A stretch of 64,000 bases of DNA from Citrobacter amalonaticus. GTDB taxonomy: Bacteria; Pseudomonadota; Gammaproteobacteria; Enterobacterales; Enterobacteriaceae. The translations under genes were made by a program, and so were the position numbers. This document shows, in pieces, positions 49,971 to 61,000 of this stretch. The stretch is from NCBI RefSeq assembly GCF_001559075.2, contig NZ_CP014015.2:3224001-3288000 (forward strand). The letters run 5' to 3'. Below the pieces are notes generated by a model, which saw only the letters and a program-made list of their open reading frames with translations, had not been told where the DNA came from and ran no database searches. Numbering within the stretch: position 1 is the stretch's first letter; each line of letters starts with the position of its first letter.

Positions 49971-52900
49971 ATGATTGAATGGATTATTCGCCGCTCGGTC
50001 GCCAACCGCTTTCTGGTGATCATTGGCGCGCTCTTTCTCAGCGTCTGGGGGACCTGGACCATCGTTAACACGCCGGTGGATGCGCTGCCCGATCTGTCCG
50101 ACGTGCAGGTGATCGTCAAAACCAGCTACCCGGGGCAGGCACCGCAGATTGTCGAGAATCAGGTGACCTATCCGCTGACCACCACCATGCTGTCCGTACC
50201 CGGCGCGAAGACGGTGCGCGGCTTCTCGCAGTTTGGCGACTCGTATGTCTATGTCATTTTTGAAGATGGCACCGATCCATACTGGGCACGTTCTCGCGTG
50301 CTGGAATATCTCAACCAGGTGCAGGGTAAGCTCCCGGCGGGCGTCAGCGCGGAAATGGGCCCGGACGCGACCGGCGTGGGCTGGATCTTCGAGTATGCGT
50401 TGGTCGATCGCAGCGGTAAGCACGACCTGGCGGAACTGCGTTCGTTGCAGGACTGGTTTCTGAAATATGAGTTAAAAACCATCCCGAATGTGTCGGAAGT
50501 GGCCTCCGTGGGCGGCGTGGTGAAAGAGTATCAGGTGGTGATCGACCCGATGAAACTCGCTCAGTACGGCATCAATCTGTCGGAGGTGAAAGGGGCGCTG
50601 GATGCCTCTAACCAGGAGGCGGGCGGCTCATCGGTGGAACTCTCGGAAGCAGAATACATGGTCCGCGCCAGCGGGTATCTGCAAACGCTGGATGACTTCA
50701 ATAATATCGTCCTGAAGTCAGGGGAAAACGGTGTACCCGTATACCTGCGGGATGTGGCGCGAGTGCAGATCGGCCCGGAAATGCGCCGGGGGATTGCCGA
50801 ACTCAACGGGGATGGCGAAGTGGCTGGCGGGGTGGTTATATTGCGCTCCGGTAAAAACGCGCGTGAGGTGATCTCGGCGGTTAAAAATAAACTCGAGACG
50901 CTGAAAAGTAGTCTGCCGGAAGGCGTGGAGGTGGTGACCACCTACGATCGCAGTCAGTTGATTGACCGTGCCATCGATAACCTCAGCTATAAGCTACTGG
51001 AAGAGTTTATCGTCGTGGCACTGGTCTGCGCGCTGTTTCTCTGGCACGTGCGTTCCGCGCTGGTGGCGATCATCTCGCTGCCGCTGGGGTTGTGTATCGC
51101 CTTTATCGTGATGCATTTCCAGGGGCTGAACGCCAACATTATGTCGCTTGGCGGGATCGCCATCGCCGTGGGAGCGATGGTGGATGCCGCCATTGTGATG
51201 ATCGAAAATGCGCATAAACGGCTGGAAGAGTGGGAACACCAGCATCCGGGCGAAGCGCTTGATAACGAAACGCGCTGGAAGGTGATCACCAATGCGTCAG
51301 TGGAGGTCGGTCCGGCGCTGTTCATCAGTTTGCTGATCATCACGCTCTCATTTATTCCCATCTTTACCCTGGAAGGGCAGGAAGGACGCCTGTTCGGGCC
51401 GCTGGCGTTCACCAAGACGTATGCGATGGCGGGGGCGGCTTTTCTGGCGATCGTGGTGATCCCGATCCTGATGGGGCTGTGGATCCGCGGGAAAATTCCG
51501 GCGGAAAGCAGCAACCCGCTTAACCGCTTTTTGATCCGTATTTACCATCCGCTATTGCTGAAAGTATTGCACTGGCCGAAAACCACGCTGCTGGTGGCGG
51601 TGCTCTCGATCCTGACGGTTGCCTGGCCGCTGAGTAAAGTGGGGGGCGAGTTCTTACCGCAGATTAACGAAGGCGATCTGTTGTACATGCCGTCCACGCT
51701 GCCGGGGATTTCGGCGGCAGAAGCAGCAAGTATGTTACAGAAAACCGATAAGCTGATCATGACCGTACCGGAAGTCGCCAGAGTCTTTGGCAAAACCGGG
51801 AAAGCGGAGACCGCCACGGATTCGGCGCCGCTGGAGATGGTGGAAACCACGATTCAGCTCAAACCGCAGGATCAGTGGCGTCCGGGGATGACGATGGACA
51901 AAATCATCGAGGAACTGGACAACACCGTTCGTCTGCCGGGGCTGGCAAACCTGTGGGTGCCGCCGATTCGTAACCGTATTGATATGCTCTCTACCGGGAT
52001 TAAGAGTCCGATTGGGATTAAAGTTTCTGGTAACGTACTGGCTGATATCGATGCGATGGCTGAGCAGATTGAAGAAGTCGCCCGAACCGTTCCCGGTGTG
52101 ACGTCCGCGCTCGCTGAGCGTTTGCAAGGCGGCCGCTATCTCAACATCGATATTAACCGTGAGAAAGCAGCCCGCTACGGCATGACGGTAGGTGACGTAC
52201 AGTTGTTTATTACCTCTGCCGTCGGTGGGGCGATGGTCGGGGAGACCGTTGAGGGGATTGCCCGTTATCCGATCAATCTGCGTTATCCGCAGAGCTTCCG
52301 GGACAGCCCACAGGCGCTGCGCCAGTTACCGATCCTGACGCCGATGAAGCAACAAATTACACTAGGGGATGTGGCCACAATCAACATCGCGCCGGGGCCC
52401 TCGATGCTAAAAACGGAGAACGCGCGGCCTACCAGTTGGATCTACATTGATGCGCGCGACAGGGATATGGTCTCTGTCGTCAACGATCTGAAAAAGGCGA
52501 TTGCCGATAACGTCCAGTTGAAGCCCGGTACCAGCGTCGCGTTTTCTGGTCAGTTTGAGTTGCTGGAGCGGGCGAACCATAAGCTGAAGCTGATGGTGCC
52601 CATGACGCTGATGATCATCTTCGTCCTGCTGTATCTGGCGTTCCGCCGGGTCGGAGAAGCGCTGCTGATCATCACCAGCGTGCCGTTTGCGCTGGTGGGC
52701 GGAATTTGGTTCCTCTACTGGATGGGGTTCCATCTGTCGGTGGCGACAGGAACCGGGTTTATCGCGCTGGCGGGGGTCGCCGCAGAGTTTGGCGTGGTTA
52801 TGTTGATGTACCTGCGCCATGCCATTGAGGCCGATCCTTCACTGGACAACCCGCAGACGTTCAGCGCAGAGAAACTGGATGACGCGCTGTATCACGGGGC

Positions 52901-53117
52901 GGTGCTACGGGTACGACCCAAAGCGATGACCGTGGCGGTGATCATTGCCGGTCTTCTGCCGATTTTGTGGGGGACAGGGGCCGGTTCGGAAGTGATGAGC
53001 CGGATTGCAGCGCCCATGATCGGTGGCATGATCACGGCACCGCTGTTGTCATTGTTTATTATCCCCGCGGCTTATAAGTTGATGTGGATGCATCGTCACC
53101 GCAAAATATCACGTTAA
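49971..53117 (+). CDS. cusA: CusA, RND-type copper/silver efflux pump
   Basis: This 1,048-residue inner-membrane transporter matches E. coli CusA (1,047). It is a heavy-metal RND protein with twelve membrane segments and two large periplasmic loops, powered by the proton gradient. Family motifs seen include LPDLSDVQVIVKTSYPGQAPQIVENQVTYPL near the N-terminus, GGIAIAVGAMVDAAIVMIENAHKRLE in segment 4 (proton-relay acidic residues), and FHLSVATGTGFIALAGVAAEFGVVMLMYL. It exports Cu(I)/Ag(I) from periplasm and cytoplasm through CusC. It is the last cus gene; a GC-rich hairpin follows. Confidence 0.98.
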   Translation: MIEWIIRRSVANRFLVIIGALFLSVWGTWTIVNTPVDALPDLSDVQVIVKTSYPGQAPQIVENQVTYPLTTTMLSVPGAKTVRGFSQFGDSYVYVIFEDGTDPYWARSRVLEYLNQVQGKLPAGVSAEMGPDATGVGWIFEYALVDRSGKHDLAELRSLQDWFLKYELKTIPNVSEVASVGGVVKEYQVVIDPMKLAQYGINLSEVKGALDASNQEAGGSSVELSEAEYMVRASGYLQTLDDFNNIVLKSGENGVPVYLRDVARVQIGPEMRRGIAELNGDGEVAGGVVILRSGKNAREVISAVKNKLETLKSSLPEGVEVVTTYDRSQLIDRAIDNLSYKLLEEFIVVALVCALFLWHVRSALVAIISLPLGLCIAFIVMHFQGLNANIMSLGGIAIAVGAMVDAAIVMIENAHKRLEEWEHQHPGEALDNETRWKVITNASVEVGPALFISLLIITLSFIPIFTLEGQEGRLFGPLAFTKTYAMAGAAFLAIVVIPILMGLWIRGKIPAESSNPLNRFLIRIYHPLLLKVLHWPKTTLLVAVLSILTVAWPLSKVGGEFLPQINEGDLLYMPSTLPGISAAEAASMLQKTDKLIMTVPEVARVFGKTGKAETATDSAPLEMVETTIQLKPQDQWRPGMTMDKIIEELDNTVRLPGLANLWVPPIRNRIDMLSTGIKSPIGIKVSGNVLADIDAMAEQIEEVARTVPGVTSALAERLQGGRYLNIDINREKAARYGMTVGDVQLFITSAVGGAMVGETVEGIARYPINLRYPQSFRDSPQALRQLPILTPMKQQITLGDVATINIAPGPSMLKTENARPTSWIYIDARDRDMVSVVNDLKKAIADNVQLKPGTSVAFSGQFELLERANHKLKLMVPMTLMIIFVLLYLAFRRVGEALLIITSVPFALVGGIWFLYWMGFHLSVATGTGFIALAGVAAEFGVVMLMYLRHAIEADPSLDNPQTFSAEKLDDALYHGAVLRVRPKAMTVAVIIAGLLPILWGTGAGSEVMSRIAAPMIGGMITAPLLSLFIIPAAYKLMWMHRHRKISR

Positions 53118-53128
53118 CACCTTTATCA

Positions 53129-53157
53129 TCCGGCCTGCTGAAATGAAGCGGGCCGGA
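53129..53157 (+). terminator. Hairpin after cusA
   Basis: TCCGGCC(T)GCT / AGC(G)GGCCGGA forms an 11-bp stem with one mismatch and a 7-base loop, 12 bp after the cusA stop. A T tract is missing, so it may act with other factors. Confidence 0.6.
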
Positions 53158-53654
53158 GAAAATCATTCTGACGGAAGTCTTTCATTCTTTCTGACATATT
53201 CCGCAATACTGTAAAATGCTTTTTCTGATGATAAGATTTATCCCTTCCTGAATCTCCCGTTATTGTTCATTCGTCCCCTCTGATATTTAATTTTGCCGTT
53301 ATCCCTCAGCGGGTTGTGCATAAAAAGCACAACCCGAATCCTTATGTTGCAAATAGTGTAAACATCGGTTTTATATTTCAGAATCGTGCAGTTAATCGCA
53401 TTTTATTCATTTTTATTATCAAGTTTTCGTTAAGTTCACCCTCTTTTACGCATAATGCGGGCCACTTTTACACTTCACTGAATGTTTTTACATATCAATT
53501 AATCAGTAAAAATAGCCAAAAACTTAATATCATGCGAAATATCTGAAAGGTAATCCCTTATGGTAATCAAAAAACCATCTGCGGGAGTCAGTTTTAGCCT
53601 TTTATCATTAAACACGAATGAGAAGTATCTGAAATACAAAATAAGGATTTAACT
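53158..53654. other. Intergenic region before the PilZ gene, with a strong hairpin
   Basis: These 500 AT-rich bases hold no convincing gene; a 76-codon frame at 53316-53546 lacks a ribosome site and recognisable features. A perfect 10-bp hairpin CGGGTTGTGC-N7-GCACAACCCG at 53310-53336 has no T tail and could be a protein-binding or RNA element. AAGGA precedes the PilZ start. Confidence 0.5.
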
Positions 53655-54350
53655 ATGGGATTTGGGATGGCAAAGGACAATAAATTTGAGATCGTGGCCA
53701 TTATTCGCGAAGAGCTTCTCAGAAAAACTAAGGTGGAACTGAAATTTAAAGACACCAGCGTGGTCACTCAATTAGAAAAGGTTGACTTCGACTACTTCGT
53801 GATTGCCAACAATAGCGACATCCCACTCTCTTCTATCCAGTCTTTTATCTTGCACAGCGACAGCGGCATTATCCGGTTCAATGCCCGGTTCAGTCAGTCG
53901 CTGACCGATAAACTGGAGTGCGGACTGGCGTATCGCATACCTGAAGTGATCTTATTGGTTCAGCGCCGCCAGCATCAGCGTTTCTCCTTTTTAAAGGGGT
54001 ATCATTTTTACTGTTCTGGGCGCTATAAAAATGGTGAGAATTATTCACTGCAGATTAAGAATATCTCCCGCGGCGGTTGCGCGCTGATTTCACAAAAAAT
54101 AAATACCCGCTTTCTTTATAAAAATGCGCTGATCAAAGGGGCATCCCTTGATTTTGAACAGTTTGGTCGTTTGCATTGCGATCTCCGGGTCGTCAACGTT
54201 GTTGCCATCAACGAATTTGATGAAAACAACCAGCTTTATTCCTGTCAGCAGATCTCCTGCAAGTTTGAATTCAAACATCCACGCGACGCGTTGGATGTCG
54301 AAAAGGTCATTATTCATTTTTTGATGAGTAATAAATTGAAAAGTTTATAA
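53655..54350 (+). CDS. YcgR-like PilZ-domain protein (cyclic-di-GMP effector)
   Basis: This 231-residue protein has a YcgR-N-like beta domain (about residues 1-100) and a C-terminal PilZ domain. The c-di-GMP-binding signatures are present: RxxxR as R105-QHQ-R109 in VQRRQHQRFSF, and NxSxxG as N136-IS-RG-G141 in LQIKNISRGGCAL. YcgR itself brakes the flagellar motor; this paralogue could instead tune adhesion. It lies 15 bp before a LuxR-type regulator and next to a giant autotransporter. ATG at 53655 with AAGGA upstream. Confidence 0.88.
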   Translation: MGFGMAKDNKFEIVAIIREELLRKTKVELKFKDTSVVTQLEKVDFDYFVIANNSDIPLSSIQSFILHSDSGIIRFNARFSQSLTDKLECGLAYRIPEVILLVQRRQHQRFSFLKGYHFYCSGRYKNGENYSLQIKNISRGGCALISQKINTRFLYKNALIKGASLDFEQFGRLHCDLRVVNVVAINEFDENNQLYSCQQISCKFEFKHPRDALDVEKVIIHFLMSNKLKSL

Positions 54351-54365
54351 AGGAAGGTGAACTTT

Positions 54366-54953
54366 ATGTTGATGTGTGGAAATGAAGATTTTGTCGGCAG
54401 CAGTGTCTCAACGTATTTAAAAAGTAAAAATGCTGAGGTGACGAATGTCCCCTGGCAGGTGATGGTGGATTACTCTGCACGCTATCGCCATCGGCTGATG
54501 ATTTTTAATATCATCAGTCACGAACAGTCCTGCGCTGATTTTGTCAGCTATTTAAATAAGAACCGCTTTAAAGTTTACGATAATGCCGTGGTGGTGATTG
54601 CCGATGACCGTCTGGCAAAATTGTGCATTGAGTTGCTGTATGTCGAAAAAGTGATTGTACTGACCGATAAATCACCGCTGCGTGATTTTGGTCGACTGAC
54701 GACTCTGACGGGGGAGTGCTGGAATCCCCGCTTATTCCGTTCACAAAAACGGCTGAGCGATCGTGAACAGCAAATCCTCAGTTTGCTGGTGAGCGGATAT
54801 TCGCCAAATGAAATCTCGGATCTGATCAGTGTGAGCTATAAAACGATACAGACGCATAAAATGCGAATCATCACGAAGCTGGGTCTGGCCCATTCTACTG
54901 AACTGAATAAACTGATCGTCAGATTCAACCATCAGCTGTCATTTTTATCCTGA
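54366..54953 (+). CDS. LuxR-type HTH regulator with degenerate N-terminal domain
   Basis: This 195-residue protein has a C-terminal LuxR helix-turn-helix (LSDREQQILSLLVSGYSPNEISDLISVSYKTIQTHKMRIITKLGLAHSTELNKL). Its N-terminal 115 residues look like a receiver fold without the conserved phospho-acceptor pocket, similar to FimW, RcsA and MatA-type surface-structure regulators. I start it at the ATG at 54366, 8 bases after AGGAAGG; an in-frame GTG lies inside that site. It is co-transcribed with the PilZ gene and convergent with the autotransporter gene. Confidence 0.82.
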   Translation: MLMCGNEDFVGSSVSTYLKSKNAEVTNVPWQVMVDYSARYRHRLMIFNIISHEQSCADFVSYLNKNRFKVYDNAVVVIADDRLAKLCIELLYVEKVIVLTDKSPLRDFGRLTTLTGECWNPRLFRSQKRLSDREQQILSLLVSGYSPNEISDLISVSYKTIQTHKMRIITKLGLAHSTELNKLIVRFNHQLSFLS

Positions 54954-54964
54954 GCTTGTCGTTA

Positions 54965-55046
54965 GCCTGATGGCGCTTCGCTTATCAGGCCTACAGGTGT
55001 CCTGAACAACGTAGGCCAGGTGAGGCATTGCCTTCACCCGGCCTAC
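54965..55046. repeat. Pair of inverted REP elements (BIME-like)
   Basis: REP unit 1 at 54965-54994 (GCCTGATGGCGCTTCGCTTATCAGGC then CTAC) and unit 2 at 55011-55046 (GTAGGCC...GGCCTAC) each fold into a hairpin and end in GCCTAC, the enterobacterial REP signature. They lie between the convergent LuxR and autotransporter genes and would stabilise both mRNA ends. Confidence 0.85.
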
Positions 55047-55061
55047 TCCCCTCAGAGGTTG

Positions 55062-58000
55062 TCAGAACGACTTTTTAAAGCCAATAGAGGCATTGACTGG
55101 CGCTTCCACCTGCGATTTATGCCCGCCGTTGTTGAACTGCGTTCCCAGTTCGCCGTACACCTGCAGGTCGCGGTCGATATTCCAGCTCAGACCCGCCGCG
55201 ACTTCGGTACTGGAGTACTGCTGCGAGGATTCCAGCGTCGTGGTGGCAACCGCATTGCTGAAGTGTGTTTTGTCTTTCGACCCCAGGCCCTGCCACAGGT
55301 TGACGCGACCATATGGCTGAATCTTACCGTGGCGGGTGTCATAGTCAGCTTTCAGTCGCAGCCCGACACGGGCGGTGAAGGCATCGGCAGTATCGAGTCT
55401 GACCTTCGTCTTCGTCGCGCCGCCCAGCGTGCTGTCATCAAAATCGCTGTACTGATAGATCAACTGCGCCTGGGGTTCCAGACTCCATGCGCTTGCCCCT
55501 AAGCGGAACGCTTTGCCGATCTCCGTCGAGGCGGTCAGCGTATGGCCTTTCACGGTATGGGAACCCGTGTTTCCGGATGCCGACAGGCGAGCGTCATGGT
55601 TACCGTATTGCAGGACGTTATCCACATACATGCCATCGGTGGAGAACCAGGTGGCGTAACCGCCCAGGTAAAACGCGTTGTCATCGATGTTACCGCCTTT
55701 ACCCGCGCTACCCGCGTTGCTGCCTTTGACGCTGCTGTCGATATCCAGAATGCTGGTGTATACACCGGCTTTCCAACTGGTATCCGCGTAAAGGTCAACC
55801 CCTGCCTGAATCCCCATCGTGTGGCTGGTGGTCTGCGTGCCGGTGACATCGTCCAGTTTGGTTTTACCGGAGTAGCCAATCATTCTCGCCCACGCACGGT
55901 TGTCTTCATCGAGACCCGGTCGCGCATCGTCCCCCATTCGCTGGTGCATATTGCCTAACAGGCTCAGGTCGCCCTGACGCACTACGCTGGCGAGACCGGA
56001 GTAGAGCATGGTTTCCGGACGATATTCGCTGCGCAGGTACCAGTTTTCGCCCTGGCCTTTCGCGTTGCCGGCATACAACTGATATTCAAACGCCCCGGCA
56101 GACATCCGGTTACTCGCCAGATAGAAGCCGTCACGCGTGGATTGTGCCGTGGTGGTGGCGCCGTTTTTCGCCGTCACCACTTCGATCCCATCGCCCACCG
56201 TCGGCGCGCCCAGTCCGGAACCGTCTACATTCAGCAGCGTGCTGCCGCTGACCTTACCGCCATCGATCACCAGTCGGTCCGCAATACCCTGACCGCTGCT
56301 GTTCTGCGCCGCGGCTAATTCAAGCGTCCCGTTTTTGCTGCTGTAATCGCCTTTCACCGTCAACGCGGAACCGATCGCCGCCCCCGTCAGCGACACGCTG
56401 CCGCCGTTGGTTAATCCGGCGACCGTCTGGTCGTAGCCTTGCGTTTTCAGCGCGGTTTCGCTCGCCACATAGTGATGAGATGCAGCGCTCAACGTATTGG
56501 TGCCACCGGCCTGCAGAACCCCGTTGGCGACAAGCGTTGCGCCTTTGTAGCTGTTCGCGCCTTCCAGCGTGGTGATGCCGCTGCCGGTGTGGTGGAGCTG
56601 TCCTTCGCCGCTGATATTGCCGCTCAGGGTGTAGCTGTTGCAGCGTTTCACATCCAGTATGCCGTCAGCGATGATATCGCCCTGTACGCTGCCGATCTCA
56701 CCGCCATTACCCAACTGCAACGTGCCCTGCACGACGTGGGTACCGCCAGTGTAAGTGGTGTCGAGCGTAAGCGTGAGCGTACCCTGGCCGGTTTTTGTTA
56801 ACTGGCCGCTGCCTTCAACGTCGGTCAACAGTTCGACGTTGAAGCCGTTGGTGTCGAAGGTCCCGCCGCCGGACTCCAGCGTCACCTGGCGGGCGGTATT
56901 AAACGCATCGCCATACTTCAGCGTGCCGCCGTTAAAGGTGATCCCGGTATTGGCTGCGCCGAGGTTTTTATCGCCGGAAACCTGCAGTGTCCCTGCCGTA
57001 ATCGTTGTACCGCCGCTGTAGCTGTTCTCGCCGGTCAGGATCAGCGTACCGAGGTCGCTCTTATTGACGCCGCCGGTGCCGCGGATCTCACTGTCGATGG
57101 TGGCGATATACCCTGCGCCATCGACGGTGCCGTCGCCGACGCGAATCAACGTATTGGCGGTGTCAGTGGTGATGGCATCGCCCGCTATGCGGTAGCCATC
57201 GGTGGCAAACTGCGCGCCGCTGATGATCACATCACCCAGACTGTTATCCACGGTGACATTGCCTGCCACCCCCTGGAAGACGGCGAACGCGGCATCGGTG
57301 AACGGAGCGTTCAGCGCGCCTTCCGGTGTGGATTCATCGGTGGTCCAGTTATCGTTGCCGTGGCTGGATTGCCAGATACCGTCGCCGCCGTTGATCACGC
57401 CGTTGTTTTTCAGTTCGCCATTCTCACCGCCGGTGCCGTCCCAGAAGCGCAGCGTCAGACCGCCGTGGTTTACCAGGTTGACCTGATTGTTAACCGATGT
57501 CTGCACGTACAGACTGTCTGCCGCCGTCGGGGCGTTGGCAATGTCCATCACGTTGTTGGTCAGCGTGCCGGAGTAGTTAATGACGCGATAGACGCCGACA
57601 TCAAAGCTGCCGCCGGGTGAGGTTTCAATGTTGAGCTTGCCGTCGAGTACCAGATCGCCGTTGACGTTAATCAGGTCGTTGAAGGCACCGCCTGGGGTAT
57701 ACGCCTGGCCAAACTGATAATCCAGTTGCGACAGCTCATTCAGCGTCAGAGCGCCGGTGGTCAGTTTGCCGACGCTGTTAAGTGTGGAACCGGCGGTAAT
57801 ATGGCCGTTATCCGCAACATTCACCGCGCCGCCAATAATGCCGTTGCCGCCCAGCGTCGCGCCCGCCTTGACCGTTACGTCACCGGTCGCTGCCGCCTGA
57901 TTACCGTTGACCAGCAGTACGCCCTCATCGACCGATGTGGTGCCGGTCCAGGTGTTGTCGCCGGTTAAGGTTAGCGTTCCGTCGCCGATTTTCACCAGAT

Positions 58001-61000
58001 TGCCGCTGTCACCGCTGATGATGCCGCTGATGGTGTCATCCAGCGCCAGATTACCGAGGGAGAGGGTTTTATCGCCCAGCACAACGTTGCCCGCGCCGGA
58101 CAACGAACCGATGGACGTCGCGCTGTCGACGTTGCTGACATCCACGTTGCCGCCGGAGAGGTTTTTCACGGTAGTCATTTCCGCCAGCGCACGATCGGCA
58201 AAGGACATCAGTCCGCTGTTGGTCACCGTTGCGCTGCCGCCGCTGGCATCCTCTTCCAGCGCCAGCGTGCTCGCTTCTGATACGTTAATGGTCGACTGTC
58301 CTGCGGTTGCATTGCCTGCAATCAGCGCCTTTGCTGTGCCGTTCAGATTCAGCATCGCGTCGGCGGCAGTGACCGTGTCTTTTAGCGTTAACAGGCTGTC
58401 GGCAATGTCCAGCGTCAGGGATTGCAGACCGGTTGCTGCGCCGCTGATGTTCAGCGTCGCGCCTTTCGTTACGCTCACCGTGCTGCTGGCGTTACTACCA
58501 AATGTTCCCGTCTGGCTGGCATTTACCGTGACGTTGTGCGCTTGTCCGGTACCTTCAATCAGCGTCGTGCCCTGATAGCGGTTAGCCCGATCGAGCGACA
58601 GCGTGCTGGCCGCATCATGGGTACTACTGGTGACTTTCAGGTTGCCCGCGCCCGCGATATCGCCAACAGGGGAGAAGTGGTGCGAATTCAGATCGAACAC
58701 TGCATCCGCGCCAGATGTCCCCAGGGTGAGAGTGCGCTGAGTGGTAAAATCCGCGCCCAGCTGTAGCGTTGAACCGTTGTTGATAGTGACGCCGGTTCCC
58801 GCCTGGCCCAGATTGTTATCCGTCGAGATTTGTAGCGTGCCGCCATCGATACGCGTGCCGCCATGATACGTGTTGTCGCCACTGAGGATTAGACGTCCCT
58901 GGTCGGTTTTGACCAGCGTCAGGCTATCCGCACTGTCACCTTCGCGGATCGTCGATTCGATCGTTGCGGTGAAGTTATCGCCTGCGCCACCGGCACCGAC
59001 GCGCAGCATCAGCTCATTGCTGCCCGCGGTGGTTTCCCATGCGTTTAGCGCATCGCCTTTGATGACATAGCCGTCCGCGTCAAACTGCGCGCCAGAGAAC
59101 TGAACATTGCCGGCGCTCTGATCGACTTCGACCGTACCGGCGTTGCCGGTAAAGACCGCAAAGGCTTTTTGCGCCCATGGCGCGTTGCCGATACCATCCT
59201 GCTGCGTCCAGTTGTTATCGCCCAGGCTGCCGATAGCCATCCATTTGCCATCGCCACCGTCAATTTTACCGTTGCCTTCAATCCCGGTTTTACCGTGGTT
59301 TTCGCCCGTCTGCGCGCCGTCCCAGAACTGCAGCGTGACGCCGTTGGCGTTGACCAGGTTGACCTGCTTATCCAGCACCGTCTGGACAAAAAGATTGCTC
59401 TTATCCTGACCCGCCGGAACGTCGCCTAACTCCAGCGTCTGGTTGTCGAGCGTGCCGCCGTAGTTATAGAGACGGTAGACGCCTGGACCAAACGTGCCGC
59501 CTGTGCTTTGGCTGACGTTCAGCGTGCCGTCGAGCAGCAGATTGCCGGTGACATCGACCAGATCGTTTTGTGCGCCGCCGGGCACGAAGGCTTGTCCCAG
59601 TTCAAACGCGGAGGTGGTTTTGCTACCCAGTTGCAGGCTACCGTTGATCTTCAGCGTCCCTGCGCCGTCGTCGCCTGCGCTAAGGGTGGTGGCGTCATTC
59701 ATCACGACGTCGCCGCCGAGGGTGCCGGTGCCGCCCAGGGTTGCAATGCCGTTCACGGTGGTTATGCCCGTCGCGGCAGACTGATCGCCATTGACCAGCA
59801 GTGTGCCGTTGTCGACGGTGGTCTCCCCTTTATAGCTGTTGGCACCGGTTAAACGGGTGATACCTTTACCGATTTGCTCCAGCGCGCCGATACCAGAAAT
59901 CACTCCGTTAAGCAGGACGTTGTTGCTGCGATTCACGGTCAGAATACCGTCATCAATGATCTGCGAAACCGGGTTGATACCGCCCGTCGTGCCGCCCTGA
60001 CCGAGATGTAAAATCCCGCCCTGATTGATCGTAGTGGAACCGCTGTAGCTATTGTCGGTGGTGAACACCGTCGTGCCACCCGTTGCACGGACAAAGTTGC
60101 CGCTACCGCTGATAGTGCCCTGATAAATCTGGCTGTCAGCGTCATTGCCCAGCGTATCAAAGATGATGTTGCTGGCCTTACCGCTGGTGGTAATGCTGTA
60201 GTTGCCAATGGTCGCGCCGGTATTACTGGCATCGCGATGGTCGCCCGTGCGCAGCGTCGCGCCGTCGTTAACGGCCAGGGTGCCGTCAGTCAGTGTCAGA
60301 CTATCCACGATGCGCATATCCGCCTGCGCGCCCGTCAGCGTTAAGGTATTCCAGCCGCTGCCGATGTGGGTTCCCAGACTGAGGTCATCCGCCAGCAGCG
60401 TACCGATATTACCCTTGGTGTTTGTGAAGGTGAGGGCGTTACCCGTACCGGCGAGCGTGGTGATGTGGCGCGTGTTCGCCAGCGATACGTTGCCGATGTT
60501 GGCCTTGTTGTTGGTTGTCCCCGCGAAGTTCACCTCCCCGGCGAACGTTCCGCTGTTCCAGATAAAACGATCGCTACCGGCGCCAGTATTGATGACACCA
60601 CGCGTATTGCCGCCGCTGATGTTGATGGTGTCATTGCCTTTACCGGACTGAATCGCGACATCCTGATCGGTGGCGGCGAGGATCGTGCCGCTGTTGGTGA
60701 TGGTTTTGCTGCTGTCGCCGCTGGCATCCACCACCGGACCCTTCACGCTGTTGGAGGTGATGTTGCCGCTGTTGGTGATGGCGGAAACGTCTTTTGCCAG
60801 AATGGCTGAACCGCCCGTCGCGTCCTGAATGGTAATATCGGCGCGGGTGGTCAGTCTGCCGTTGGTGCGGGCATCGATCCCGTTCCCCGTGGCGTTTCCG
60901 GTATCGTTGTGTACCAGCACGGTGTAACCGGTGCCGATAACCAAATCGCCGGTCGCGTTGTCGCCGTTCTCTTTCATGAAGGCAAAGCCTGATCCAGAGC

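Noticed and set aside
53316..53546. Possible 76-residue protein upstream of the PilZ gene
   Set aside because: AT-rich, no ribosome site, starts inside the hairpin region, and composition looks non-coding.
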